This document shows positions 1 to 10,425 of a DNA stretch of 64,000 nucleotides, piece by piece. Where the stretch lies: the NCBI GenBank assembly GCA_001940645.1, contig MDVS01000022.1:1-64000 (forward strand), given 5' to 3'. The position numbers and the translations under genes are program-made. A model generated the notes under the pieces. That model made no database searches. It was not told the origin of the DNA and was given only the letters and a program-made list of their open reading frames with translations. This stretch comes from Candidatus Heimdallarchaeota archaeon LC_3 (GTDB taxonomy: Archaea; Asgardarchaeota; Heimdallarchaeia; Hodarchaeales; LC-3). The stretch's first letter is position 1, and each line of letters begins with the position of its first letter.

Positions 1-128
1 ACCATTTTTCGTTTCGAATTTCTTAAGGATTCTTTAATACTTTGGACTTCATCTTTAAGTTTGTCAACAGATTCTTTCAATGATTCAAGTAGTTCTTTAT
101 TGAAATCTTTATCATCATTATATGACAT
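1..128 (-). CDS. Partial coiled-coil-like protein (5' end only)
   Basis: An ATG at 128 opens a minus-strand frame that runs off the left edge of the window. The 42 visible residues begin MSYNDDKDFNKELLESLKE and continue with heptad-like Leu/Val spacing and many Lys/Glu, as in a short coiled coil. No stop occurs in the visible part. I cannot assign a family. The sequence upstream of the ATG is very AT-rich with no clear Shine-Dalgarno. Confidence 0.5.
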   Translation of the reverse strand, partial: MSYNDDKDFNKELLESLKESVDKLKDEVQSIKESLRNSKRKM

Positions 129-1118
129 TTTGTTAACCTTAATTTTTATATCAGCTATTCTGATTACATTGGTAATTTCTTTTGAATACCTAATAAATTA
201 CCATAAATTTTTTGATTTCTATTTTGTTTTAGTTTAAAATTCAACTTATTTTTTTCCATTTTTGTATCTCCTAAACGTTTTCTAATTTTATTTTGATCGA
301 AGAATAAATAGACCATTATGGGACGATTGTTTTTGTAAAATCCCTTTGTTATTGGACATTGAATAATTTTTAAAACTGGAATCAACAATCATGTAAGTTA
401 CCTAAGTTATTCGTTTTGAAGTGTTTTGTTTTACTTCATGTTAATATGTTAACCATGTTAACTTATAAAGTTTATGATTTTCGAAATCGTGTAAAATGAG
501 ATTAAAGCTGATTTAGAAATGAAAAATAACTTTATTTAGTAAATCAAACATAGGTTATAAAATTTTATTGATTTGACACTTATTACATCAATATTAATTA
601 ATTTAATCATTATTTAAATAATAATTTTTTTTATCATAAAAATATTTAATGAATTTATTCAATCAAGCCTATTTATACTAGTTTTAAAGACCTAAAAAGG
701 TAAAAAAATAAAAATTATGGAAATCCAACAAAAAATCATTATATGATTAAAGTTTGAAGGATTAATTAAATCTGATAAACGATCTCATAGGTGCAAATAA
801 TCGAAAAAGAATATAACAGATGTTATTAAAAAAGGTAAAGTTAATAATGTCAAATATTATCTTTTCATCAAGCAGGTAAATTTATTTCAATTTTTAAATA
901 TTTATTTTGGGGAATTAATCTCTGAAATTTATATCATTCCAAAAAAAAATTTACTCATTTATCAGAACAAGAATTTTAATTAGGATTACAACAAACCCTC
1001 TGTTGATAATTCTCCGTAATTGAGATTATTTGAATAATATTGATTTCTTTTTATGAAAGAGATAATGAAAACTAATATTAGTGTAAAAAGAAATCGTTTT
1101 ACGTAATTGTTAGGCTTT
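129..1118. other. Gene-poor AT-rich stretch
   Basis: About 990 bases without a gene I can support. A 74-codon minus-strand frame (164-388) has no recognisable motif. Around 680-960 the plus strand shows short open pieces interrupted by stops, which could be a decayed small gene, but no family is recognisable. No tRNA, CRISPR or clear inverted repeat was seen. Confidence 0.4.
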
Positions 1119-1928
1119 TTATCGTCTTCTTCTTCTAGGTGGTTTCCAAGCCTTTCTGTAAGTCATTTTTTCCATTTTTTTCATTTTAGGTTTAATAATG
1201 TAAGTTGTCGGACTTTCCAGTTCTTTAGATAATAATTCAGTTAATTTTGGGATATTTTCAATTTTTAATCCCCAATTATAAGCTGATTGATAATTATAAG
1301 TATCTGTAGAACCTGCTGATCCTTTTCTTTCATTTCCTTCGTCATCAACAAAAGTTTCTTTGCGAAAAATCTTTATAATTTTTAACCTACTAGCTTTTAC
1401 TAAAAAATGTGCTTCGTCATAGAACGGAAAGTCAATAGGTGTGGATTCATCAAAATTCAACTCTGATTCAGGCTTAATAACTGAATTAGACAAAAGAATT
1501 GATAATTCATCGTATTCCGGAAATATAAAAGTTTTATTCATTCTTAATGAAATCAGCTGGTCAGTTTCAGAATCTTTAATCATTTTTTGGCAAATGCGTT
1601 CAAATTTACTATAAAACTTTTTTCTAGTGTTTATTTTTGCTTGCTCTTTACCAGTAAGTTTAGTTTTTGTTTTTGACAAATTTAATAATACCTCATCTAA
1701 TATGAAAAAGCATTTTTTTACATTTAAAAAACAAAGCTTTTCACGACGAAGAAAATTTTGTTTAAAAGAATAAATTTCAACACAACGAAAACAAAAGATT
1801 TTGTAATAATGATTTCGGAATAGAAAAATGAAGAAATCCAGAGTTTTTATAATCACTAGACTTTTGTATTTTATAGACAGATTCAATATTTTACATACTT
1901 TTAAAACAGGTTTATAACTTACAACCAT
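1119..1928 (-). CDS. Hypothetical basic protein downstream of XPB
   Basis: This 269-residue protein starts 21 bases after the XPB helicase stop on the same strand, so the two are probably co-transcribed. The first 60-70 residues are hydrophobic and basic with several Cys and differ in character from the rest; the true start could be internal. The C-terminus ends in a very basic tail (KAWKPPRRRRR). No catalytic motif is visible and I do not recognise the family. By position it could be an accessory factor of the XPB-Bax1 repair pair, but that is inference from neighbourhood only. Confidence 0.5.
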   Translation of the reverse strand: MVVSYKPVLKVCKILNLSIKYKSLVIIKTLDFFIFLFRNHYYKIFCFRCVEIYSFKQNFLRREKLCFLNVKKCFFILDEVLLNLSKTKTKLTGKEQAKINTRKKFYSKFERICQKMIKDSETDQLISLRMNKTFIFPEYDELSILLSNSVIKPESELNFDESTPIDFPFYDEAHFLVKASRLKIIKIFRKETFVDDEGNERKGSAGSTDTYNYQSAYNWGLKIENIPKLTELLSKELESPTTYIIKPKMKKMEKMTYRKAWKPPRRRRR

Positions 1929-1949
1929 TCATTTGAGTATTTCGAGAAT

Positions 1950-3347
1950 TTATCTTATCGATTTCTTTCTTTTTGTACTATATCTCATTTCTAATGTGTT
2001 TTTTGAAACAATTTCGTATAATGTTGCTTCATTTTTTTTCTCATCTTTTCGGAGTATTCTTCCTAATCGTTGAATGAATTGTCGAGTTTGGCTAGTACCG
2101 CAGACAATAATTCCAACTTTCGCCGAAGGAACGTCCACACCCTCGTCAAAGATTTTTCCAACACATATCTTAGCATTTGAATTAGTTCTAAAAAAGTTCA
2201 TTATGAAATTGCGTTCTTCTTTACTCGTACGATGACTCAAAACCGGAATCATAAATTCACGGCCGATTCTTTCACAAAAATCTATCATATCACTAAAAAT
2301 AATCATTTTATCATTTTCATGATTAATTAACAATTTTTCAAGTTCATTCAATTTTTCTTCTGCTGAGAAAGCTATTTTTTTCGCATTATTATAAGCTTGA
2401 AAAGCATTATAAGCATCTTGATTCCTGTTTATCATAAATCTAAGCTTTTCAAATGCTTCAGGACCGTATAATCTATGTTTCTTAAAAAAAGAAGTCAAAA
2501 TATCAATGTTTTTTTTATATTCGTTTTCTTCTTTAATTTTATCAATTTTTATGGTTACAATTTTATAATGAGACAAAATATTTAATTTTTCAAGCTCCTT
2601 TGGAAATATTTCATAAACGACTTTTTGAAATCCTCTGTTAACAAGAGTTTCAAAAGCAGAATCACTTTTATTAAGAGTTGCAGTTAGTGCTAATCGATAA
2701 GGACTTAAATATCCATCAATAATTTTTTCGTAATTTGAACCAGTTAAATTATGAGCTTCATCTATAATTAATAACCCAAATTGTGAGCGAAATCTCTTGA
2801 GGTACAAATAAGCTGATTCAAAAGTGGATATAGTAATAGATTTTATTTCCTGATCACCTCCACCAAATATTCCAATTTGATCAGATTTTAATCCTAAATT
2901 TTCAATTAATCTATTTTTCCATTGCTCGAGTAGTAAAATTGTAGGAACTATAATAACAGTACTTGCCTTAAGTTTTTCTATTGCTGCACAACCCAATATT
3001 GTTTTTCCCGCTCCAGTAGGTAAAACAACAATTCCACGATATTTATTATTTATCCAATGCATTAGGGCTTCATTCTGAAAGTCATATAATGGCAAATTAA
3101 GACTTAAATTAAAATAAGATGATGGAAACATATATTCTGGTAAGGTAAAAGGTAAAGATGTTTTAATTGGTAAATTATATTTTGAAACACGTTCCATTAT
3201 TAAAGCAAAATCTCGAGGATAGATCCGGTAAAAATTCCCCTTCTCATCCCAAATAGCTTCTATCCCTTCTAAACATTTATAAAACTCTCCATAATAAGCT
3301 AAATCCTCTCCTTGAAATCGAATATATGGTATTTCATTATCTAACAA
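1950..3347 (-). CDS. xpb: XPB-like DNA helicase (SF2)
   Basis: A 465-residue superfamily 2 helicase of the archaeal XPB/Rad25 type. Motifs run in order: Walker A PTGAGKT (residues 110-116), DEAH box IIDEAHN (194-200), motif III LTATL, and motif VI FIQRLGRILRK near residue 430. Length and motif spacing fit archaeal XPB, the DNA-unwinding or translocating ATPase related to the TFIIH subunit. The divergent neighbour at 3509 is Bax1, the nuclease that binds XPB in archaea, which strongly supports the call. The two starts are 161 bases apart, leaving room for divergent promoters. It is likely to act in bubble or damage processing. Confidence 0.88.
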   Translation of the reverse strand: MLDNEIPYIRFQGEDLAYYGEFYKCLEGIEAIWDEKGNFYRIYPRDFALIMERVSKYNLPIKTSLPFTLPEYMFPSSYFNLSLNLPLYDFQNEALMHWINNKYRGIVVLPTGAGKTILGCAAIEKLKASTVIIVPTILLLEQWKNRLIENLGLKSDQIGIFGGGDQEIKSITISTFESAYLYLKRFRSQFGLLIIDEAHNLTGSNYEKIIDGYLSPYRLALTATLNKSDSAFETLVNRGFQKVVYEIFPKELEKLNILSHYKIVTIKIDKIKEENEYKKNIDILTSFFKKHRLYGPEAFEKLRFMINRNQDAYNAFQAYNNAKKIAFSAEEKLNELEKLLINHENDKMIIFSDMIDFCERIGREFMIPVLSHRTSKEERNFIMNFFRTNSNAKICVGKIFDEGVDVPSAKVGIIVCGTSQTRQFIQRLGRILRKDEKKNEATLYEIVSKNTLEMRYSTKRKKSIR

Positions 3348-3508
3348 AATAATCCACGTTGAAAATTATGATTAATTGAGACATTGAATATCTTTTATAA
3401 TATTATAGGGTGCGAAATTTTTTAGTATTCAAAAAAAATCATCTTCTCATTTCATAATGAATTAACTAACCTTTTCAACTCATCAAATTAAGACATGAGA
3501 AATTATAG

Positions 3509-5236
3509 ATGCAATTAATTCTTAAAAAAAGGAGAGTTTCTGATGGAAATCTTAAATTTACACCCATATTTTTAGAATTGCATCAAGAAATCATTGATTC
3601 TATTGCTGAATTAATTAATAATAATTATGAAATTAATTTAGGAAAAAGGATAGCTAAAATAAATGATGATGAAGAGTATTTCATTAATAAATTTTCGGAT
3701 ATTAGGATTTTAAGAGGATTAAATCTAATTTTAATGAAATTTTATTATGAGCATTCTCATTATTCTCACGATACAGGTTATTCACCTGAGAAACTGAGAA
3801 TTCAAATGTATAAATATTTCGAGCAAAACAAAATATCTTTTATTCTTCCTAAAGACAAAGAAAATTTCTTTCTAAATTATAGTGAAGAAACTAATATTGT
3901 TGTACAAAACCTAAAAAAAGATTTATTTGCAGATCACTCATTATTTAAAATATTAACCAGAAAAAAGCAAAATGAGCAGGTCAAGGATCCTCCTCTCCCA
4001 AAAATGATAATATATCTCTACAATAATGAAATCATTAGAACTCTGTTAAATCGTTCTTATTGGATAGACTTTGATTTTAAGTTAGAAAATGTCAACGGGA
4101 CTTTATTTAAAAATTTGATATTTCTTTCTAAACGTCTAGGGCTTCATTTTGAATCTAACAACTTAAATAACGGTGCAGTGAATATTCGGATCCTAGGCCC
4201 TCAAGAATTAGTTGGAAAATCAACAAAATACGGAAAGAATCTCAATATTTTATTTTTAAAAAATATAGATTTTTTTGTTTCCAACAATCTAATAATTAAT
4301 CTGCTTATTAATTTTTTCGGTCAAAAACGAGAAATATTTATTGATCTTTCTATTTTAAAAGATCTACTGAACACTTATACCAGAGATATTTCTGACATTG
4401 ACCAAGTTTTTGATTCTAAAGTTGAGAAAAAATTCAATGATATCTTTAAAATTCTTAACAAAAATTGGGAAATTACTAGAGAACCTATTATAATAGAAAA
4501 TGGAATAATAATGATCCCTGATTTTAAATTAAAATACTTTAATACAATTGTATTTATGGAAATTGTGGGTTTCTGGACTGAAAGATATTTAACACATAAA
4601 TTTCGTAAAATTAAATTATTAGAAAATAAATACAAGGATATGATTCTTTTCGTTGATGAAAATTTAAAATTTCCTGAAACAAAGTTGAAAACATTTTATT
4701 ATGGAAAAAACATGCATGTAACTAATTTTATTCAATTTTTGAAAGAAAAATATGAAACTCCTTATATTAAGGAAAATATTGAAAAATTGAAAACAGACAA
4801 AACCAGCATTATTAGCTCTATTAACAAATTAAGTAATAAATTGAAATCATTTTCATTTTTAAAACTAGTAGAAGAAATTTCTACTTTTAAAAATATCGAA
4901 ACAATAAATGCCTTAATAACTGAAAACTATTTTGATGATAAACAAAATATACGTTTCTTAATTGCAATAAACGCTCGAATTATTATCAATTTAGATATTA
5001 TTATTGAATTGCAAAATAATTTAATAAAATTATCAGAACAGAAGGATAATTGGGAAGGTGAAGAACTATTAAAAATAATAGTGGACTTGAATTTGGGGAT
5101 GGATAACGGACACATCCGTATTGCCTTAAAAATCTTAGGATGTACTTGGAAGATTAAAAATCTAGTACAAGAATTTATATTATTGCCTGAAAGATTTAAT
5201 GATTTAAAAGAAATTTCTCGATGTCTTTATTTCTGA
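3509..5236 (+). CDS. bax1: Bax1-like nuclease (DUF790), XPB partner
   Basis: A 575-residue protein of the Bax1/DUF790 family. The diagnostic segment lies at about residues 330-365: a PDF motif, then VFMEIVGFWTERYLTHKFRKI, resembling the PD-(D/E)XK-type nuclease core of Bax1. The N-terminal part has the family's 'R.LRGL' stretch (DIRILRGLNLIL). Known archaeal Bax1 proteins bind XPB and cut DNA next to the unwound bubble. Here it is divergent from xpb rather than in an operon with it. The gene is very AT-rich like its surroundings and has no sign of truncation. Confidence 0.82.
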   Translation: MQLILKKRRVSDGNLKFTPIFLELHQEIIDSIAELINNNYEINLGKRIAKINDDEEYFINKFSDIRILRGLNLILMKFYYEHSHYSHDTGYSPEKLRIQMYKYFEQNKISFILPKDKENFFLNYSEETNIVVQNLKKDLFADHSLFKILTRKKQNEQVKDPPLPKMIIYLYNNEIIRTLLNRSYWIDFDFKLENVNGTLFKNLIFLSKRLGLHFESNNLNNGAVNIRILGPQELVGKSTKYGKNLNILFLKNIDFFVSNNLIINLLINFFGQKREIFIDLSILKDLLNTYTRDISDIDQVFDSKVEKKFNDIFKILNKNWEITREPIIIENGIIMIPDFKLKYFNTIVFMEIVGFWTERYLTHKFRKIKLLENKYKDMILFVDENLKFPETKLKTFYYGKNMHVTNFIQFLKEKYETPYIKENIEKLKTDKTSIISSINKLSNKLKSFSFLKLVEEISTFKNIETINALITENYFDDKQNIRFLIAINARIIINLDIIIELQNNLIKLSEQKDNWEGEELLKIIVDLNLGMDNGHIRIALKILGCTWKIKNLVQEFILLPERFNDLKEISRCLYF

Positions 5237-5490
5237 ATAAAAAATTCTCAAAGAAATTATTTCTTATTCATTAAATACTCTACATTTAAAGTAATTAATA
5301 ATCAGATATATATTAAGACTTGTGAATATTCTTAATTATATTTATTCGAGAGTTTTCAAGCGGTTAAGTTGTTTTTTTTTCTTTTATTTAATTATGTGAC
5401 AATTGAAATTCAAAATAATTTTATAATGTATCTAACTGTTTTAATTCGGGTTCTTTTTTAGAATCGTTAGAAATATTTTCTTTTGGGAGC
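5237..5490. other. Intergenic, likely promoter region of the ClC gene
   Basis: About 250 bases of AT-rich DNA between Bax1 and the ClC transporter. TATA-like runs are abundant (around 5305-5345), but none can be chosen with confidence. No small gene or stable hairpin was noticed. Confidence 0.3.
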
Positions 5491-7427
5491 ATGAAACTAC
5501 GAAAAATAGTAATTTTAGAAAAAATAATGAAAAAAATGGTTCCAAAAATAAAAAAGACCGTTTCTTAAAGAGACATAATTTAACGCTTTCTCCTATAGTT
5601 AAACTTAATTTACTTGCCGTATTAGTGGGAATAGTCGGTGGGTTTGGTTCATGGGTTTTTCGCTTAGTGATTGAAGTTATTTTTTATTTATTTTTTACAT
5701 TTCCAAATTTAATATTAGACTTTTTAGATTTAAGTTCATTTAATTGGTTACCTTTTCTAATCGCACCTGCGTTAGGAGGAGTTATAGTTGGTTTCCTTAC
5801 AAATCGAGTATCTAAGGAAACAAAAGGCCATGGGGTCCCAGAAGTTTTAGAAGCAGTAGCTTTACGTAATGGAAAAATGAACATTCGCATTCCCTTTATT
5901 AAAATTGTAGCTTCAGCAACCACTATTGGTACGGGTGGTTCAGCTGGACGTGAAGGTCCAATTGCACAAATAGGAGCAGGATTTGGCTCATTACTGGGTC
6001 AAAAACTTGGTTTACCCCCAAAAACTCTAAAAACTTTAGTAGTTGCGGGAGTAGCAGCAGGAATAGCATCAACTTTTAATGCACCCATAGGAGGTGCATT
6101 ATTTGCCATAGAAATTTTACTAGGAGAAAGTGGAGGAACAGCATTATTCATTCCTATCATAATTGCTTCAGTTGTAGGAGTTGTAGTAGGTCAATTATTA
6201 CTTGGATCTAATCCTGCGTTTATTGGATTTCCACAATTAGAATATCATGATCCTTATCTAATTCCTATTTTTATTGGATTAGGATTAATTATGGGAATTT
6301 TATCTGCTCTATGGATTAAATTTTTCTATAAATCTGAAGATTTGTTTGAAATTGTTACTAACCGGAAATTAAAAATTCCTAATATATTGAATCCCGCCAT
6401 TGGTGGATTATTTGTCGGATTAATCCTTGTTTTGACATATTTTGCAACAGGAAATCAATGGAAAATGTACACAGTAATGGGTCTTACATATTTACCAATG
6501 GATGCAGTTTTTCAAGGATCTTTATTACAAGGACCAGCTTTAGATGTTTTACTAGTACTTTTATTATTGTTTTTCCTTAAAGCATTAGCAACTGTTTTTA
6601 CAGTAGGATCAGGAGGTTCCGGAGGAGTCTTTGCACCTACTTTATTTTTAGGAGTTATGTCAGGAGCAATATTTGGAATAATATTAGGAGATTTCACTAG
6701 TAAAGCTAATATTCCAATACCTTTATTAGCAGTTCTTGGAATGGCTGCTTTTTTTGCTGGTACCGGAAGAGCTCCTTTAACAGCAATAATAATGACTGCT
6801 GAAATGACAAATGATTATTTTTTAACCATTCCATTGATGATAGTTGTTATTATTAGTTATGTCGTATCTATTTTTATAGAAAAAGAAGATATATACACTT
6901 TAAAATTAATAAGGAGAGGAGTAAGCTTGAAAGATCAGCGAAAAGATATTCTCGATACTTTAATAGTAGAAAATGCAATGACACCAGTAGAGAAAATTAA
7001 ATCAATTTCGAGAAAGAGTAGATTAGAAGAAGTTTTAAAATTAGTTAAAGATACAAATCATCAAGGATTTCCAGTAATAGATGATGGGAAACTATTAGGT
7101 GTAGTAACATTAAGTGATATCCATAAAGCAATTGAGGCTCATCCAAAAGATTGGAATATTGGAAATATTCTTGAAAATAAACCAAAGGAAAAAATGATTA
7201 TTTGCACAAGTAAAAATGCATCATTAACTCAGGCAGTAGTTATTATGGAAAAATACGATATATCCAGACTTCCAGTTGTCGAAAAACTTGAAAATAATCA
7301 ATTAAAGTTGGTGGGATGGTTAACAAATCATGATATAACTCATTCATTTATATCCGCGAAAACAACATCAGAATTAGACAAAATTGAAGAATATCTAGTA
7401 AATTATCCCGACATCATAAAACAATAA
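5491..7427 (+). CDS. ClC chloride channel/antiporter with CBS pair; probable -1 frameshift in 5' end
   Basis: A voltage-gated-chloride-channel family membrane protein. The main frame begins at a GTG at 5625 (600 residues) and shows GSAGREGPIAQIGAG with the gating glutamate (residue 110 of that frame), GSGGSGGVFAPTLF, and two C-terminal CBS domains (about 440-585). The GTG lies inside the first membrane helix, because the same frame upstream still reads LTLSPIVKLNLLAVLVG. That upstream frame has no ATG. An ATG at 5491 in the adjacent frame reads MKLRKIVILEKIMKKMVPKIKK and reaches A AAA AAG (5550-5556); a -1 shift there joins the frames. I give 5491 as the likely start. The alternative is translation from GTG 5625, or a missing A in the sequence. 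It probably moves Cl- (or another anion) across the membrane, with the CBS domains sensing nucleotide or ionic state. Confidence 0.82.
5550..5556 (+). other. A_AAA_AAG slippery heptamer in ClC 5' end
   Basis: The heptamer AAAAAAG sits exactly in the slippery register relative to the ATG at 5491 (codons ATA AAA AAG), followed 9 bases later by a stop in that frame (5566-5568). A -1 slip enters the long ClC frame. It may be a programmed frameshift, a real mutation, or a homopolymer error. Confidence 0.4.
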
Positions 7428-7457
7428 AAACGTTTCAATTCACACATTGATGGATAA

Positions 7458-8180
7458 TTATAATACGTTCATAGTATGCGTAGATTTCCTCAAATAAATT
7501 CTCTCAGCAAAAAATTTTTCCAAGGCAATAGTTGATTCGTCTATTTTTATTATATATGTTGGATGCTTAGAAATCAACTTTATAGTCTTTCCCGGTAAAA
7601 TTCCAAAATTTACTAATTTCAAAATTGAATCTTCCTCATCGGACGAAGTTTTTAGATATCTAACTGATCCAAAATCACCTTGAGAAAGCTGAGATAAAGG
7701 AATGACAATTTGATCTACATTTCTAGTATTATTTGTACAACATGGACCTTTTGGTATACGTTTTCCATGGGGGCAATAAGATGGATGACCCAGAATAGTG
7801 CATATTGCTTCTTCGACTCCTTCATTTAAAATATGTTCAAATTTGCATGCCGTCTCAACAATATCTGTATCTTGTAGAGCTAAAACATCAGCAAGTAATC
7901 TTTCCCCTAGGCGATTACGACGAACTACCTGTTCTCCGATTTTTTTTCCTTTTTCAGTAATTTCATAGTTATCTTCAATTTTCTGGATAAAATCTTTAGT
8001 AATTAAATTATTAAGTATAGAATCTAAATCAACATCGTTGTGATGTACTATTTTTTCTATTTTGGTAAAAACTGCCTTAAAATTTTCTTCAAAAGCTACA
8101 AAAAGATATTCTAATATTTCTTCTTGTATATGATGAGGAAAAAAATTATCAAGAATTCCATTTGTATTATTTGATAACAT
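7458..8180 (-). CDS. DtxR/MntR-type metalloregulator fused to FeoA domain
   Basis: A 240-residue regulator. Residues 1-70 form a winged-helix DNA-binding domain, and 70-150 form the DtxR metal-binding/dimerisation domain with the typical ACKFEHILNEGVEEAI and HPSYCPHGKRIPKG stretches (Cys, Glu and His ligands visible). The last 70 residues or so are an SH3-like FeoA domain (IPLSQLSQGDFGSVRYL to the end). It is the last gene of the feoB operon. The likely job is Fe(II)- (or Mn(II)-) dependent repression of iron uptake, and a matching palindrome lies at the feoB promoter. The C-terminal FeoA-like domain may also contact FeoB, since no separate feoA is present. Confidence 0.88.
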   Translation of the reverse strand: MLSNNTNGILDNFFPHHIQEEILEYLFVAFEENFKAVFTKIEKIVHHNDVDLDSILNNLITKDFIQKIEDNYEITEKGKKIGEQVVRRNRLGERLLADVLALQDTDIVETACKFEHILNEGVEEAICTILGHPSYCPHGKRIPKGPCCTNNTRNVDQIVIPLSQLSQGDFGSVRYLKTSSDEEDSILKLVNFGILPGKTIKLISKHPTYIIKIDESTIALEKFFAERIYLRKSTHTMNVL

Positions 8181-8200
8181 TGGTAATCAATTCCTTCATT

Positions 8201-8407
8201 TTATTTCTTTAATTTATTGTATAAGGAAAGTATTTTTCCTGTAATTCCATGATTGACATCTGGAAACTCATATCCACACTCTGGACATTTAATCAGTGAA
8301 CAATCAACATTTGCAATACAATTTTGACAATATGAAACATCTGATTCATTAAATTGTTTTAAGCAAAACGGACATGAATATTTCAAATTATTGTTAATCT
8401 GATTCAT
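8201..8407 (-). CDS. Small double zinc-ribbon protein in feo operon
   Basis: A 68-residue protein with four Cys pairs: CPFC, CQNC, a CSLIKC stretch and CPEC. It would fold as one or two zinc ribbons, or bind iron through them. Its ATG overlaps the feoB stop codon (TAATG arrangement at 8407), so translation is probably coupled. Small Cys-rich proteins are often encoded beside feoB (FeoC and 'FeoB-associated Cys-rich' types). This one has a zinc-ribbon layout rather than the FeoC winged helix, so the exact role is open. Confidence 0.75.
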   Translation of the reverse strand: MNQINNNLKYSCPFCLKQFNESDVSYCQNCIANVDCSLIKCPECGYEFPDVNHGITGKILSLYNKLKK

Positions 8408-10395
8408 TATACTAATTCAATCCCGAAGATTATTAGAAAATAGTTTACAAGTGTTCCAATCAATAAAGCATAGGGTAATATAAAGAATAAGACAGAAAAT
8501 GCAGTTTTTTGTCCATATTCTTTTGCAATTATCAGAAATGTTGCTAAACATGGTATAAATAATATTAAAACTATTGATAACACTACTATTTGATTCACAG
8601 ATAATAAATTCATTTGTACTAATTCAAATAGTCCTGCTGCGCCAAAATCTCTCCTAATAAATCCAAAAATAAATGTTAAAGAAGTTTCTTTGGGTAATCC
8701 TAAAAAAGTTTCGACAACAGGCTCAAAACTATTAATTATTAAATCAATTATTCCTAAAATATTAAGAATGTTAATGAAAAATATTCCCACAATAAAAATT
8801 GGGACAGCTTCTTTAATAAAAGATTCAATCCTTGCCAGTGTTTTAAAAATTACGTTAGAAAATTGAGGAGATCTCAAAGGAGGTAGTTCAAGAAGAAAAT
8901 CAGATCGTTTTCCTGGAATAATTTTGTTCATTAGATAAGCAACAATTAAAATTTGACTTATAATTACTAACACAATTATTAACATTGAAACAACAGAAAT
9001 AGAGGAAACTATACCTAAAATAACACCTAATTGTGCTGAACAAGGAATTCCAAGTGCCAATATCGTTGTTGCAATCAATCTTTCTTTTTTAGACTCAAGT
9101 ATTCTTGTTGACAGCGTGGCCATCGTAACACAGCCTGTTCCTAATAATAACGGAAGAACAGCTTTCCCATTAAGTCCTACACGATTAAAAGTTGAATTGA
9201 GAAGAACAGCTATTCTTGGAAGATAACCGGTATCTTCCAAAAATGAAAAAATAAGAAAGAAAACTGCTACAATAGGTAATATAACACCAAAAGCATAAGT
9301 TAATCCTAAGGTGAAAATTCCAAATTCACCAGATAGAAAGTCCCTTACTATCTGCCATGGGATAATAGTATCTGTTAAAAATATAATTCCAGGATTTATT
9401 ATTCCATTAAATATTTCAACCTCGATAAAATCAACTAGTAAACCAGCACCAATGTACCCAACAAGAAGAAATATCACAACCATTACGATTATCAGTAAAG
9501 GAATACCAGTTATTGGATTCAAAGTAATACTATCTAGTCGTATCCTTAAATTTGAGTTATCTGTCTTAATTCGACTTGTAACTTTTTGAGAAATTTGCTT
9601 GGAGTATCTATCAATAATGTTTATGACAGTATAATCAATACCCAAATGATATTTTGAATTTATTTCACTGATCATATCTTTTAATTTTAATACAGACGAC
9701 TCTGATGCGAATTTCTCAAACCATGCCCAAGTAACAGGATCTTTTCTCAATAATTGTAAAATTAATCCTTTTTTATCCCAAGTTTTATGTTCTGGAATAA
9801 TTTCAGAAGCTTTTTCAAAAATTTCTTCGATAAATTTAGGAAAATTTATCTCAATTTTAGATTTTTTTGGTTTTTCTTTTAAAATATTTGATAAACCTTC
9901 TTCTTTAGTTGCTATAGTAGATAAAACAGGTATACCAATTAAATTTGATAGCAATTCTGAATTTATTGAAATTCCTAGCCTTTTTGTTTCATCTGTCATA
10001 TTCAAAACTAAAACTAAAGGAATTTGTAATAAACTAAGCTGTAGCGTTAAATTTAATGTTCTTTGGAGATTTTTAGAATCACCAACAACTATAATTGATC
10101 TAATACTTTCTTTAAGTAATATTCCTATGGTGATTGCCTCATCTTCAGATACTGGATTTAATCCGTTCAATCCTGGACTATCTATGAGCAGAAAATCGGT
10201 ATTATTAGACTTTATCTTTGTTTTTGCAAGTTCTATTGTTGTTCCTGGATAGTTAGAGATATTTACGATATATTTTCCTGCTAAATAATTAAAAATGACT
10301 GATTTACCAACGTTAGGAGGTCCAATTAGCAATATTGAAGGAATTGATTGATTTTCTTCTTCAAAATTATCTGGAGACACGTGACAAGTTGACAA
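8407..10395 (-). CDS. feoB: Ferrous iron transporter FeoB
   Basis: A 662-residue FeoB. The N-terminal cytosolic G domain has G1 GPPNVGKS (residues 25-32), G3 DSPG (in LIDSPGLNGLNP) and G4 NMTD. About 250 membrane-spanning residues follow, with Gate-type repeats including VLPLLLGTGCVTMAT and the second FIRRDFGAAGLF. It takes up Fe(II) across the cytoplasmic membrane. The frame appears to begin at a TTG at 10395; a GTG five codons in is an alternative, and an in-frame TAG lies three codons before the TTG. It is first in an operon with the zinc-ribbon protein and the DtxR-FeoA regulator. Confidence 0.95.
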   Translation of the reverse strand: MSTCHVSPDNFEEENQSIPSILLIGPPNVGKSVIFNYLAGKYIVNISNYPGTTIELAKTKIKSNNTDFLLIDSPGLNGLNPVSEDEAITIGILLKESIRSIIVVGDSKNLQRTLNLTLQLSLLQIPLVLVLNMTDETKRLGISINSELLSNLIGIPVLSTIATKEEGLSNILKEKPKKSKIEINFPKFIEEIFEKASEIIPEHKTWDKKGLILQLLRKDPVTWAWFEKFASESSVLKLKDMISEINSKYHLGIDYTVINIIDRYSKQISQKVTSRIKTDNSNLRIRLDSITLNPITGIPLLIIVMVVIFLLVGYIGAGLLVDFIEVEIFNGIINPGIIFLTDTIIPWQIVRDFLSGEFGIFTLGLTYAFGVILPIVAVFFLIFSFLEDTGYLPRIAVLLNSTFNRVGLNGKAVLPLLLGTGCVTMATLSTRILESKKERLIATTILALGIPCSAQLGVILGIVSSISVVSMLIIVLVIISQILIVAYLMNKIIPGKRSDFLLELPPLRSPQFSNVIFKTLARIESFIKEAVPIFIVGIFFINILNILGIIDLIINSFEPVVETFLGLPKETSLTFIFGFIRRDFGAAGLFELVQMNLLSVNQIVVLSIVLILFIPCLATFLIIAKEYGQKTAFSVLFFILPYALLIGTLVNYFLIIFGIELV

Positions 10396-10425
10396 TCGAT
10401 TCTACACATCTAATCTCTATTAATA

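Noticed and set aside
164..388. 74-codon minus-strand frame
   Set aside because: No motif, no clear ribosome site, very AT-rich; may be chance.
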